Assembly: GCA_000955875.1 (NCBI GenBank)
Contig: JYOE01000005.1
Span: 98,186 to 162,185, forward strand
Direction: 5' to 3'
DNA: 64,000 bases
From: Terrabacter sp. 28
GTDB lineage: Bacteria; Actinomycetota; Actinomycetes; Actinomycetales; Dermatophilaceae
Shown here: positions 28,013-36,260 of the stretch, piece after piece
How positions within the stretch are numbered: position 1 is the stretch's first letter
Layout of the letters: each line of letters starts with the position of its first letter
The notes under the pieces: generated by a model
What the model was told of the DNA's origin: nothing
What the model saw: the letters and a program-made list of their open reading frames with translations, nothing else
The model's database searches: none
Position numbers and translations under genes: made by a program

Positions 28013-30157
28013 TCAGTGGGGCGGGACGGAGCACCAGACGCGCATCGAGGCGGCGTCCATCGTGACGATGCTGCGCGACTGGACCGGCTCGCCAGGTGCG
28101 GCCGGACGCTCGTCGGCGCTGTCCCAGAGCAGCTGGTATGCCGTCACGCCGGGAGCGTGGGGCAGCGTGGCCTCGGTCTTGCGCGCCGACCCGTTGACCA
28201 CGACGAGCACCGACTGCTGCGAGAACCACGCACCGTTGTAGAGGGCCTGGAGCACGTCGACGGCCGGGCCGTCCCAGCGGTGCCCCATGAGCTCGCCGTC
28301 GGCGGCGAACCAGGCCAGGTCGGTCGACCCGCCCTCGTGGATCTGCCTGCCGGAGAAGAACTCCCGCTGACGCAGCACCGGGTGGTCGCGTCGCAGCCGC
28401 ACGAGGTGACGGGTCGTCTCGAGCAGGTCGTCCTGCCACGGCTCGAGGTCCCACCGCATCCAGCTGATCTCGTTGTCCTGGGAGTACGGGTTGTTGTTGC
28501 CACGCTGGCTGCGGCCGAGCTCGTCGCCGGCGTTGAGCATCGGGACGCCGGTCGAGAGCAGCAGCGTGCCGAGGAGGTTGCGCATCGACCGCCTGCGCGC
28601 CGTCACGATGTCGGGGTCGTCGGTGCGACCCTCGACGCCGTGGTTCCACGACCGGTTGTCGTTCGAGCCGTCGGTGCCGCCGTGACCATTGGCGCCGTTG
28701 TGCTTCGTGTCGTAGGCCGTGAGGTCCGCGAGGGTGAAGCCGTCGTGCGCCGTGATGAAGTTGACCGACGCGATGGTGCCGCGGTCGTGGCTGTCGAAGA
28801 GGTCCTGCGAGCCGGCCAGGCGGGTGGCGAGCTCACGCACGCCGTGACCCATGCCGCCCGCGGCCGAGGCGGCGAGGTCGCGCAGCCAGAACGTGCGAGC
28901 CGTGTCGCGGTAGCGGTCGTTCCACTCCGAGAAGGGCGGCGGGAACTGTCCGGTGCGCCAGCCGTGGATGCCGAGGTCCCACGGCTCGGCGACGAGCTTC
29001 GCGCGCGACAGCACCGGGTCGGTGCGCAGGGCGACGAGGAAGGGGTGGTCGCGGTCGTAGCCGTCGTCCTTGCCGCGACCGAGCGCGACGGCGAGGTCGA
29101 AGCGGAACCCGTCGACGTGGCACTCCTGCACCCAGTAGCGCAGGGAGTCGAGCACCATGCGGGCCACGACCGGGTGGGTGAGGTCGAGGGTGTTGCCGCA
29201 GCCGGTGACGTCGATGTCGCGGCCGCGCGCGTCGACCCGGTAGTAGGCGCGCTGGTCGAGGCCGCGCCACGACAGCATCATGCCGTCGCGGGAGTTCTCG
29301 GCCGTGTGGTTGTAGACGACGTCGAGCAGCACCTCGATGCCGGCTGCGTGCAGCGCCTTGACCATGCCCTTGAACTCGTCGAGCACGCCTTGGGGGTCGG
29401 TCGCCGCGGCGTAGGGGGGGTGCGGCGCGAAGAACCCGAGGGTGTTGTAGCCCCAGTGGTTGGTCAGGCCGCGCAGCACGAGGTCGGGCTCGTGGGTGAA
29501 CGTGTGCACGGGCAGCAGCTCGACCGCGGTGACACCCAGCCCCAGCAGGTGCTCGACGAACGCCGGGTGGGCGAGGCCGGCATACGTGCCCCGGATCTCC
29601 TCGGGAACGCCGGGGTGCAGCCTCGTGGCGTTCTTGACGTGCACCTCGTAGATGAGCGACTCGGTCAGTGACCTGCGCGGGAAATCGTCGGTGCCCCAGT
29701 CGAACTCGTCCTCGACGATGACGCAGCGCGGCATGTGGGGCGCCGAGTCGCGGTCGTCGCGCACCCAGAGGTCGCCCCGCAGGTCAGGGCCGACGCGGTG
29801 CCCGTAGACGGCGGGGTCGAGCCTGACCTCGCCCTCGACCGCGCGGGCGTACGGGTCGAGCAGCAGCTTGGCCGGGTTGTGCAGCAGCGACCGGTCGGGG
29901 TCCCACTCGCCGTCGACGCGGAAGGCGTAGCGCTGCCCGGCGACGATCCCGGGCACCGTGTCGAACCACGTCCCGTGGGCACGGTGCCGCAGCAGGACGC
30001 GGCGCTCGGCCCGCGACCCGTCGGGGAGCTCGTCGAAGAGGCACACCTCCACGGAGCGGGCGTGGCCGGCGTAGACGGAGAACTGCGCGCCGCCGTCGAT
30101 GAGCCGGGCGCCGAGCTCCGGTGGGAGGTCGGGCGTGGCGGGCGGGGGCGGGCACAT
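28013..30157 (-). CDS. glgX: Glycogen debranching enzyme (isoamylase type)
   Basis: The 714-residue GH13_11 enzyme hydrolyses alpha-1,6 branches of glycogen, usually after phosphorylase has trimmed them. A CBM48 domain lies in residues 10-100. The barrel has LDVVYNHTAE, the nucleophile Asp in HVDGFRFDLAVALGR, the acid/base Glu in LVAEPWDLG and ITAHDGFTLADL. NEISWMRWD is the family's substrate-cleft segment. The ATG at 30157 has TACGCT seven bases upstream. With GlgP it completes the breakdown arm of the cluster. Confidence 0.96.
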   Translation of the reverse strand: MCPPPPATPDLPPELGARLIDGGAQFSVYAGHARSVEVCLFDELPDGSRAERRVLLRHRAHGTWFDTVPGIVAGQRYAFRVDGEWDPDRSLLHNPAKLLLDPYARAVEGEVRLDPAVYGHRVGPDLRGDLWVRDDRDSAPHMPRCVIVEDEFDWGTDDFPRRSLTESLIYEVHVKNATRLHPGVPEEIRGTYAGLAHPAFVEHLLGLGVTAVELLPVHTFTHEPDLVLRGLTNHWGYNTLGFFAPHPPYAAATDPQGVLDEFKGMVKALHAAGIEVLLDVVYNHTAENSRDGMMLSWRGLDQRAYYRVDARGRDIDVTGCGNTLDLTHPVVARMVLDSLRYWVQECHVDGFRFDLAVALGRGKDDGYDRDHPFLVALRTDPVLSRAKLVAEPWDLGIHGWRTGQFPPPFSEWNDRYRDTARTFWLRDLAASAAGGMGHGVRELATRLAGSQDLFDSHDRGTIASVNFITAHDGFTLADLTAYDTKHNGANGHGGTDGSNDNRSWNHGVEGRTDDPDIVTARRRSMRNLLGTLLLSTGVPMLNAGDELGRSQRGNNNPYSQDNEISWMRWDLEPWQDDLLETTRHLVRLRRDHPVLRQREFFSGRQIHEGGSTDLAWFAADGELMGHRWDGPAVDVLQALYNGAWFSQQSVLVVVNGSARKTEATLPHAPGVTAYQLLWDSADERPAAPGEPVQSRSIVTMDAASMRVWCSVPPH

Positions 30158-30164
30158 GCATCCG

Positions 30165-30170
30165 AGCGTA
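30165..30170 (-). promoter_or_regulatory. -10 box of glgX (leaderless type)
   Basis: TACGCT on the minus strand, seven bases before the ATG at 30157. Confidence 0.5.
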
Positions 30171-30228
30171 GGGGGCCGGGGAAGGGGTGGCGGACCCGAC
30201 GCCCCCGGCGGACCGTGGAGGGCCGGTC

Positions 30229-30252
30229 GGGGTCCGGGCCGGGGTCCGGGCC
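30229..30252. repeat. Tandem 12-bp repeat in the glgX-ybjN spacer
   Basis: Two exact copies of GGGGTCCGGGCC, between the divergent promoters of glgX and the YbjN-like gene. Confidence 0.6.
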
Positions 30253-30278
30253 GGATCGACCTCGACGCGCGCTCTCGT

Positions 30279-30284
30279 TACGGT
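30279..30284 (+). promoter_or_regulatory. -10 box of the ybjN-ech-NIF3-insert operon (leaderless type)
   Basis: TACGGT ends six bases before the ATG at 30291. Confidence 0.5.
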
Positions 30285-30290
30285 TGGCGC

Positions 30291-30803
30291 ATGACCGATC
30301 CGACTTCGCTGCCCAACTTCATGCCGAGCGCTCCCGACGCCGGGCCCGACGGCGGCCAGGCCCCCGCCAGCGCCACCCCCGTGCGCGACCGCATCCTCGA
30401 GGTGCTGAAGGGCCTCGGCATCGAGGCGTCCATCGACGGCGACGGCGACCTCGAGTTCGCCATCGTCGACGACGAGGGTGCCAGCACGACCCTTTTCGCC
30501 CGCGTGGCGGAGGGCGACCTCGCCCTGGTCCGCTTCTTCGGTCAGTGGCAGCTCGCCGAGCCCGTCTCGCCCGACCGCAACGAGCGCATCGCCCGCTGCA
30601 ACGACCTCACGATGCAGCTCAACATCGTCAAGCTCTCGCTCGTGCAGGAGAGCCTCGTCGTCTCGGCCGAGCACGTCATCACCCCCAACGCCGACCTCGA
30701 GATCCTCGTGCCGCTGTCGGTGAACCACATCCTCCAGAGCGTCGGCTTCTTCTTCCAGTCCTGGCTGCCCGTCGACGACGTGCCCGCCGGCCCGACCGCC
30801 TGA
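30291..30803 (+). CDS. YbjN-domain protein
   Basis: The 170-residue protein has a disordered Pro/Ala-rich start (1-30), then a YbjN/type III-chaperone-like alpha-beta domain: RDRILEVLKGLGIEASIDGDGDLEFAIVDDEG, RFFGQWQLAE, RCNDLTMQLNIVKLSL, ENVIT-like EHVITPNADLEILVPLSVNHI and FFFQSWLPV. The family is common in Actinobacteria, has a chaperone-like fold and is often linked to stress or secretion; no target is known here. Its stop overlaps the enoyl-CoA hydratase start (TGATG). Confidence 0.8.
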   Translation: MTDPTSLPNFMPSAPDAGPDGGQAPASATPVRDRILEVLKGLGIEASIDGDGDLEFAIVDDEGASTTLFARVAEGDLALVRFFGQWQLAEPVSPDRNERIARCNDLTMQLNIVKLSLVQESLVVSAEHVITPNADLEILVPLSVNHILQSVGFFFQSWLPVDDVPAGPTA

Positions 30804-31582
30804 TGGGCGAGTTCGTCCGGCTCGAGGTCGAGGACGGCGTCGGCACGATCCGCCTCGACCGGCCGAAGATGAACGCCCTCAACGTCCAGGTGCAGGAGGA
30901 GATCCGGGAGGCCGCTGCCGAGGCGACGGCACGCACCGACGTCAAGGCCGTCATCGTCTACGGCGGTGAGCGCGTCTTCGCGGCAGGGGCCGACATCAAG
31001 GAGATGCAAACCATGTCGTACACCGACATGGTCGAGCGCTCCGGGCCCCTCATGAGCTCCATCACGTCGGTCGCCCGCATCCCGAAACCGGTCATCGCCG
31101 CGATCACCGGCTACGCCCTCGGCGGCGGTTGCGAGCTCGCCCTCGCGTGCGACTTCCGCCTCGTGGCAGAGGACGCGAAGCTGGGTCAGCCCGAGATCCT
31201 GCTGGGCATCATCCCGGGGGCCGGCGGCACGCAGCGCCTCTCGCGCCTCGTCGGCGCCTCGCGCGCCAAGGAGATCATCTTCAGCGGCCGCTTCGTCGAC
31301 GCGCAGGAGGCCCTGGCGATCGGCCTCGCCGACAAGGTCGTGCCGGCCGCCGACGTCTACACCGCCGCCCGTGAGTGGGCCGGCTCGTTCGTCGGTGCCG
31401 CGTCGTATGCCGTCCGCGCCGCCAAGGAGGCCATCGACCGCGGTCTCGAGGTCGACCTCGAGAGCGGTCTCGAGATCGAGCGGATGCTCTTCGCCTCGCT
31501 CTTCGCGACGAAGGACCGCGAGATCGGGATGAGCTCCTTCGTCGAGCACGGCCCCGGCAAGGCGCAGTTCGAGGGTCGATGA
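30803..31582 (+). CDS. Enoyl-CoA hydratase/isomerase
   Basis: A 259-residue crotonase-fold enzyme that hydrates 2-enoyl-CoA. The oxyanion hole is in FAAGADIKEM and ALGGGCELALACD. The two catalytic glutamates are present (GGGCELA, and LGQPEILLGIIPGAGGTQRL), so hydratase activity is expected. The C-terminal helix FASLFATKDREIGMSSFVEHG is canonical. It lies between a YbjN-like gene and a NIF3-insert gene with both junctions overlapping, and 0.5 kb upstream of etfBA, whose electron transfer flavoprotein takes electrons from acyl-CoA dehydrogenases. Confidence 0.94.
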   Translation: MGEFVRLEVEDGVGTIRLDRPKMNALNVQVQEEIREAAAEATARTDVKAVIVYGGERVFAAGADIKEMQTMSYTDMVERSGPLMSSITSVARIPKPVIAAITGYALGGGCELALACDFRLVAEDAKLGQPEILLGIIPGAGGTQRLSRLVGASRAKEIIFSGRFVDAQEALAIGLADKVVPAADVYTAAREWAGSFVGAASYAVRAAKEAIDRGLEVDLESGLEIERMLFASLFATKDREIGMSSFVEHGPGKAQFEGR

Positions 31583-31914
31583 CACCACCGCTAGACGTCC
31601 TCGTGTTCTACTCGCCCGTCGAGTCGACCGAGGACGTCCTGGCGGCGGTGCACGCCGCCGGTGCGGGCGCGCTCGGCGACTACCGCGAGTGCGCGTTCGT
31701 GACCCGCGGTACGGGCCGCTTCCGTCCCGTCGCGGGCGCCCGGCCGGCGATCGGCACGGTGGGCGACCTCGAGCGGCTCCCCGAGGATCGGGTCGAGGTC
31801 GTGCTCGAGCGGTCGCTGCGCGGCGCCGTCGTGGCGGCCCTGCGCGCCGCCCACCCCTACGAGGAGCCGGCCTTCCACGTCATCGAGACAGCCCCGACCG
31901 ACGGCGCGCACTGA
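31579..31914 (+). CDS. Stand-alone NIF3/YqfO insertion-domain protein
   Basis: A 111-residue protein that matches only the CutA/PII-like domain normally inserted inside NIF3/YqfO proteins: DVLVFYSPVESTEDVLAAVHAAGAGALGDYRECAFVTRGTGRFRP, then GARPAIGTVGDLERL and AAHPYEEPAFHVIE. The flanking NIF3 metal-binding halves are absent, and no broken remnants of them are seen. Start ATG overlaps the hydratase stop (ATGA). The role is unknown; ligand sensing or oligomer formation would fit the fold. Confidence 0.82.
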   Translation: MTPPLDVLVFYSPVESTEDVLAAVHAAGAGALGDYRECAFVTRGTGRFRPVAGARPAIGTVGDLERLPEDRVEVVLERSLRGAVVAALRAAHPYEEPAFHVIETAPTDGAH

Positions 31915-31950
31915 CGGCGCCCTGACTGCACCCTGACGGCGCTGACGGCG
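31911..31950. repeat. Four 9-bp near-repeats of CTGACGGCG
   Basis: CTGACGGCG starts at 31911, 31933 and 31942, with a diverged copy CTGACTGCA at 31922. The first copy includes the NIF3-insert gene's stop codon. Confidence 0.55.
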
Positions 31951-32066
31951 ACCCGGCGGCGCCCTGGCGTTGCCCCTCCGTCAGGCGTGGCGCAGGCCAC
32001 TGGTGGTGAGCGTCACGCCTCGGGCGTGCTCGGTGAGCGAGCGCTCGGTGAGAGGATGGCTGGCAG

Positions 32067-32086
32067 TGCCGGAGCGACCTCCGGCA
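32067..32086 (+). promoter_or_regulatory. Stem-loop in the etfB leader
   Basis: TGCCGGAG-CGAC-CTCCGGCA, a perfect 8-bp stem with a four-base loop, 45 bases before the etfB ATG. No U-tract follows, so it is more likely an mRNA leader structure or operator than a terminator. Confidence 0.45.
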
Positions 32087-32131
32087 GCTCCATGAGCACC
32101 ACCATCCGCAAACGGAAGAGGACGTTCACCC

Positions 32132-32923
32132 ATGAACATCGTCGTCTGTGTCAAGTACGTGCCGGACGCCCAGGCCGAGCGCACGTTCAACGCATCTGAC
32201 AACACGACCGACCGCGAGAACGTCGACGGCCTGCTGTCCGAGCTCGACGAGTACGCCGTCGAGGAGGCCCTGAAGATCGTCGAGGCCGGCGAGGGCGAGG
32301 TGACGGTGCTCACCGTCGGCCCCGACCAGGCCGCCGACGCCATCAAGAAGGCCCTGCAGATGGGCGCCGACAAGGGTGTCCACGTCAACGACGCCGCGAT
32401 CCACGGCTCCGACGCCGTCGCGACCTCGCTCGTGCTCGCCGAGGCGATCAAGAAGCTCGGTGACGTCGACCTCGTCATCACCGGCATGGCCAGCACCGAC
32501 GGCACCATGGGTGTCGTCCCGACGATGCTCGCCGAGCGCCTCGGCCTGCCGGCCGTCACCTTCGCCTCCGAGCTGACCGTCGACGGTGGCGCCGGGGGCA
32601 CTGCCACCATCCGCCGCGACGGCGACGCCTCGACGCAGACGATCACGGCCACGCTGCCGGCCCTCGTGTCGGTGACCGACCAGATCAACGAGCCGCGCTA
32701 CCCCTCCTTCAAGGGGATCATGGCCGCGAAGAAGAAGCCGGTCGAGACGTGGGCGCTGTCCGACCTCGGTGTCGACGCGTCGCAGGTCGGCCTCGACGCC
32801 GCGTGGACGAAGGTGTCGTCGTTCGACGCCCGCCCGCCGCGCACGCAGGGCGAGATCGTCAACGACGAGGGTGACGGCGGCAGCAAGCTCGCCGCGTTCC
32901 TGTCCGAGCGCAAGTTCGTCTGA
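32132..32923 (+). CDS. etfB: Electron transfer flavoprotein, beta subunit
   Basis: The 263-residue FixA-type subunit begins MNIVVCVKYVPDAQAERTF and carries LSELDEYAVEEALKIVEAGEGEVTVLTVGP and the AMP-contacting VITGMASTDGTMGVVPTMLAERLGLP. It pairs with EtfA to move electrons from acyl-CoA and other dehydrogenases to the quinone pool through ETF:quinone oxidoreductase or FixCX, which are not in this window. A GGAAGAGG site precedes the ATG. EtfA follows after 47 bases. Confidence 0.97.
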   Translation: MNIVVCVKYVPDAQAERTFNASDNTTDRENVDGLLSELDEYAVEEALKIVEAGEGEVTVLTVGPDQAADAIKKALQMGADKGVHVNDAAIHGSDAVATSLVLAEAIKKLGDVDLVITGMASTDGTMGVVPTMLAERLGLPAVTFASELTVDGGAGGTATIRRDGDASTQTITATLPALVSVTDQINEPRYPSFKGIMAAKKKPVETWALSDLGVDASQVGLDAAWTKVSSFDARPPRTQGEIVNDEGDGGSKLAAFLSERKFV

Positions 32924-32970
32924 CCGCTCTCTCCTCCCGAACTTCCCAGCCAGCAAAGGAGATCCACACC

Positions 32971-33927
32971 ATGGCTGAAGTACTCGTGCTCGTCGACCAC
33001 GTCGAGGGCAAGGTCCGCAAGACCACAGCCGAGCTGCTGACGATCGCCCGCCGTCTCGGTGAGCCCTCCGCGGTCTTCGTCGGCGCCGGCTTCGACGCCG
33101 CGAAGGAGTCCCTCGCCCGCTTCGGCGCCGAGAAGGTCTACCGCGTCGAGTCGCCCGAGGTGCTCGAGCACCTCGTCGTCCCGCAGGCCGAGCTGCTCGC
33201 GCAGCTCGTCGCGGAGAAGTCCCCGGCCGCCGTGCTGGTGCCGGCGTCGCCGGAGGGCAAGGAGGTCGCCGCCCGCCTCGCCGTCAAGACGGAGTCGGGC
33301 CTGATCACCGACGCCGTGGACGTGCAGGCTGCCGATGGTGGCGTGGCCACGACGCAGTCGGTCTTCGCCGGCTCCTACACGGTTGCGGCGACGGTCACGA
33401 AGGGCACGCCGATCATCGCGGTGAAGCCGAACTCGGCGACGCCGGAGGAGGCGGCCGGTGCGGCCGCCGACGAGGTCGTCGACTTCACCCCGTCCGATGC
33501 CGCCAAGGGCGCGCGCATCACCGAGTCCAAGCCGAAGCAGGCCACCGGGCGTCCCGAGCTCACCGAGGCGGCCATCGTCGTCTCCGGTGGCCGCGGCACC
33601 GGTGGTGACTTCTCCAAGGTCGAGGACTTCGCCGACAGCCTCGGTGCCGCGGTCGGTGCGAGCCGTGCGGCCGTCGACGCCGGGTGGTACCCGCACACGA
33701 GCCAGGTCGGCCAGACCGGCAAGCAGGTCAGCCCGCAGCTCTACGTCGCGTGCGGCATCTCCGGTGCCATCCAGCACCGGGCCGGCATGCAGACCTCGAA
33801 GACGATCGTGGCCGTCAACAAGGACAACGAGGCCCCGATCTTCGAGCTCGTCGACTTCGGCGTCGTGGGCGACCTCTTCACCGTGCTGCCCCAGGCCACC
33901 GAGGCCATCAAGGCCTCCAAGGACTGA
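32971..33927 (+). CDS. etfA: Electron transfer flavoprotein, alpha subunit
   Basis: A 318-residue FixB-type subunit. An N-terminal domain (residues 1-185) is followed by the FAD-binding domain: [46 protein letters not shown] and [28 protein letters not shown], which is the ETF alpha signature. The start has an AAAGGAG ribosome site. It is co-transcribed with etfB and ends at a strong terminator. Confidence 0.97.
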   Translation: MAEVLVLVDHVEGKVRKTTAELLTIARRLGEPSAVFVGAGFDAAKESLARFGAEKVYRVESPEVLEHLVVPQAELLAQLVAEKSPAAVLVPASPEGKEVAARLAVKTESGLITDAVDVQAADGGVATTQSVFAGSYTVAATVTKGTPIIAVKPNSATPEEAAGAAADEVVDFTPSDAAKGARITESKPKQATGRPELTEAAIVVSGGRGTGGDFSKVEDFADSLGAAVGASRAAVDAGWYPHTSQVGQTGKQVSPQLYVACGISGAIQHRAGMQTSKTIVAVNKDNEAPIFELVDFGVVGDLFTVLPQATEAIKASKD

Positions 33928-33946
33928 ACCCTTCCTCACTCTTCCG

Positions 33947-33992
33947 CAGCACCGTGCCCACTCGACCGACCGGTCGGGTGGGCACGGTGCTG
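33947..33992. terminator. Terminator between etfA and the small membrane protein gene
   Basis: Perfect 15-bp stem (CAGCACCGTGCCCAC and complement), with a further palindrome CCGACCGGTCGG inside the loop. The flanking genes converge. Confidence 0.82.
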
Positions 33993-34037
33993 TCGGGGGG
34001 TCACCAACCAGTCGAGGGGGCCTGGCCGCGGCCGTGC

Positions 34038-34517
34038 TCAGGCGGCCTCGGGGTCGACGTCGACACGGGCGAGGCGAGCCCAGCTCTCGAGGCGCTCGCG
34101 GTTGAGGGCGTATGCCGCCCTCCCGGTGCCGAGCGTCCACCAGGCGCCCCGCAGGGCCTCCGACGGCAGCCGCACGGGCCGCCCGTCGTCGCGGCTCCAC
34201 TCGAGGCGGCCGCCGGATGACACACGGCGGACGTCGATGCGCCGGACCGTGGTCGACGCGAGCGTGTTGTGCACCCGCAGGCTCGTCGTGCCGAGGTCGA
34301 TCCGGGCCGACCACGCTCGCCAGCCGAGGGCGACCGCGACAGCCAGGCACACGGCATACGCGACGGGTGCGGGGATGCCGGGCAGGAGGCGCAGGACGAG
34401 GCGCGCGACGAAGAAGCCGAGGACGGGGCAGGCCAGCGCCGAGACGGCGCGGTGGGCGGCCGGGGCACGCAGACGGCTGCCCCCGGTGCCACCACTTTGC
34501 AGGTGCGCGTCACCCAT
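34038..34517 (-). CDS. Small membrane protein with PH-like C-terminal domain
   Basis: A 159-residue protein. Two hydrophobic stretches (AVSALACPVLGFFVARLVLRLL and APVAYAVCLAVAVALGW) form a membrane hairpin, then a beta-rich domain SARIDLGTTSLRVHNTLASTTVRRIDVRRVSSGGRLEWSRDDG follows, resembling bacterial PH (bPH_6-like) domains. The end is Arg-rich and acidic. The ATG at 34517 has TAGGAT seven bases upstream. Function unknown. Confidence 0.75.
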   Translation of the reverse strand: MGDAHLQSGGTGGSRLRAPAAHRAVSALACPVLGFFVARLVLRLLPGIPAPVAYAVCLAVAVALGWRAWSARIDLGTTSLRVHNTLASTTVRRIDVRRVSSGGRLEWSRDDGRPVRLPSEALRGAWWTLGTGRAAYALNRERLESWARLARVDVDPEAA

Positions 34518-34524
34518 GGGGCCG

Positions 34525-34530
34525 ATCCTA
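34525..34530 (-). promoter_or_regulatory. -10 box of the small membrane protein gene (leaderless type)
   Basis: TAGGAT on the minus strand, seven bases before the ATG at 34517. Confidence 0.5.
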
Positions 34531-34610
34531 GGTCGATCGGCCCCAGGGGTGACGTCTCTCGGTTCGGACGCGGGTCGGACGCGTGCCCGTCGCGTGTGCG
34601 ACCCGAGCGG

Positions 34611-36116
34611 TCAGCGGACGGCTGCGGCGGCGGCCACGACGTCGACGAGGCCGTGGCCCTTGTCGAAGGACGTCGTGCCGTTGCCGGTGGGGTCGGCCAC
34701 GTACGCCGAGCCGTCGGAGTACTTGTGGGCCGTCGACTTGATCGCCGCCTCGACCTGAGCCGGGGTCGCGTTCGGGTTGGCCTGGAAGAGCTGCGCGACG
34801 ATGCCGGAGATGTGCGGGGTGGCCATCGAGGTGCCGCTGATCGTGTTGTAGTCGCCGCCCTCGCGGGGGTCGCCACCGGTCGAGCAGATCGGCAGGTAGA
34901 CGCGGCAGGACGACGTGATGTCCTCACCGGGGGCCGAGATGTCGGGGTAGCTGCCGAACTGGCCCTGCTTGCCGCGCGAGCTGAAGTCGCTCACGGTGCC
35001 GTTGCGGGTTCCGGTGTTCTGGTCGAAGTAGGACGCGACCGAGATGATGCCGCCGGTGGGGTCCTGGCCGGGCGGGTTGGAGAGGTTGGCTGAGCCGTCG
35101 CCACCGTCGTTGCCGTTGGCCCAGACCGTGACCACGCCCTCCTTGACGAGCGCGCGCTGGAGCTTGACCGTGGCGGAGTTCGGGTCGAACTCGCCGCCGC
35201 CCGAGGGGCCGTAGGAGTTGCTCGTGACCTTGATCGGCGGGCAGGTGCTGGCCGGCACGCCGGCGCCGCACGGGGCGGCGTGGTTCTCGAGCACCCAGTT
35301 GAGGGCCGAGTCGGCTCCGACGATGAGCAGGACGGCGCCGGTGCCGAGGCTGACGATGCTGGCGCCGGGGGCGGCGCCGTGCATCCTCGTGCCGTCGGAG
35401 AGCGTCACGTCGCGGCCCGCGACGATGCCCGAGACGTGCATGCCGTGGCCGCCCGCGGCGAGCAGGTCGGTGTCGAGGCTGCCGGCGTCGACGGGCTGGC
35501 AGGGGAGCACCTCGAGCGGGTCGCAGACCATCTTGAGGTTCTTGACGACGGCCGACGTGCCGTTCGCGTTCTGGAGGAACGGGTGGGTCGGGTCGACGCC
35601 CGAGTCGATGACGGCGACGCTGACGCCGGAACCGTCGAGGGCCTTGCCGTTGGCGCCGGTCAGGGTCGCACGGGCCTCGGAGCCGCGCGTGGCCGTGTTG
35701 GAGGTGGAGAGGAACATGTCGATCGGCTCGTTGCCCTCGACGTAGGTGACCCCGGACTGCGAGCGCACCGCGTCGATCTGCAAGGGCAGGCCGGCGGCGA
35801 CGACGACGCCGATCTTGTCGAAGCTCTCGCGCACGACGAGCCCGGACGCCGTGGCGGCCTTGCGCGCGGTGGCCACGTCGGCGGCGTGGACCATGACGGT
35901 CGTGGGGGTGGCGGCCGACAGCTTCGACCAGTTGGCCGACAGCCACGGCGAGAGGGGTGCCTTCGCCGAGGCCGGGCCGAGGAGGCCTCCGACGGCGGTG
36001 GCGGGCCCGGCCTGCGGGGCGGGCGACGCGGCCGCGACGGAGGCCGACGTCAGCGCGGCGGCGGCGGTCAGGGTGGCCGCTCCCAGACGGAGACGACGGG
36101 ATGGGGTGGAGCGCAT
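34611..36116 (-). CDS. Secreted subtilisin-family serine protease (S8)
   Basis: A 501-residue secreted protease. The signal peptide is RRLRLGAATLTAAAALTSASVAAASP (about residues 6-31), then a propeptide-like region to about 150. The catalytic triad sits in VAVIDSGVDPTHPF (Asp), AAGGHGMHVSGIVAG (His) and ISGTSMATPHISG (Ser); SNSYGPSGGG holds the oxyanion Asn. Cys pairs in the catalytic domain suggest disulfides. It stops soon after the peptidase domain, with no cell-wall anchor or C-terminal module. The ATG has a GAGAGG site. It is divergent from iscS. Confidence 0.94.
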   Translation of the reverse strand: MRSTPSRRLRLGAATLTAAAALTSASVAAASPAPQAGPATAVGGLLGPASAKAPLSPWLSANWSKLSAATPTTVMVHAADVATARKAATASGLVVRESFDKIGVVVAAGLPLQIDAVRSQSGVTYVEGNEPIDMFLSTSNTATRGSEARATLTGANGKALDGSGVSVAVIDSGVDPTHPFLQNANGTSAVVKNLKMVCDPLEVLPCQPVDAGSLDTDLLAAGGHGMHVSGIVAGRDVTLSDGTRMHGAAPGASIVSLGTGAVLLIVGADSALNWVLENHAAPCGAGVPASTCPPIKVTSNSYGPSGGGEFDPNSATVKLQRALVKEGVVTVWANGNDGGDGSANLSNPPGQDPTGGIISVASYFDQNTGTRNGTVSDFSSRGKQGQFGSYPDISAPGEDITSSCRVYLPICSTGGDPREGGDYNTISGTSMATPHISGIVAQLFQANPNATPAQVEAAIKSTAHKYSDGSAYVADPTGNGTTSFDKGHGLVDVVAAAAAVR

Positions 36117-36248
36117 GAGTTGCCTCTCTGCAGGGCCGTCCTGCTGCAGTGGAAGACGGCGATGTGCAGGGCCAACGAGGCGCGGTCGACCGAGGTTACG
36201 CCCGGGTAGCGGCCGCGACGGCCGGACGGGGCACGCTCGGGACCGTCC

Positions 36249-36254
36249 TAGAAT
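36249..36254 (+). promoter_or_regulatory. -10 box of iscS-mnmA (leaderless type)
   Basis: TAGAAT ends six bases before the GTG at 36261. Confidence 0.55.
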
Positions 36255-36260
36255 CGGTGG

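Noticed and set aside
30229..30252. Insertion-element end for the tandem GGGGTCCGGGCC
   Set aside because: No inverted copy, target duplication or transposase is nearby; it is a simple GC tandem repeat.
31981..32688. Minus-strand frame overlapping the etfB leader and gene
   Set aside because: It is Ser/Thr-rich with no motif and is mostly antisense to etfB.
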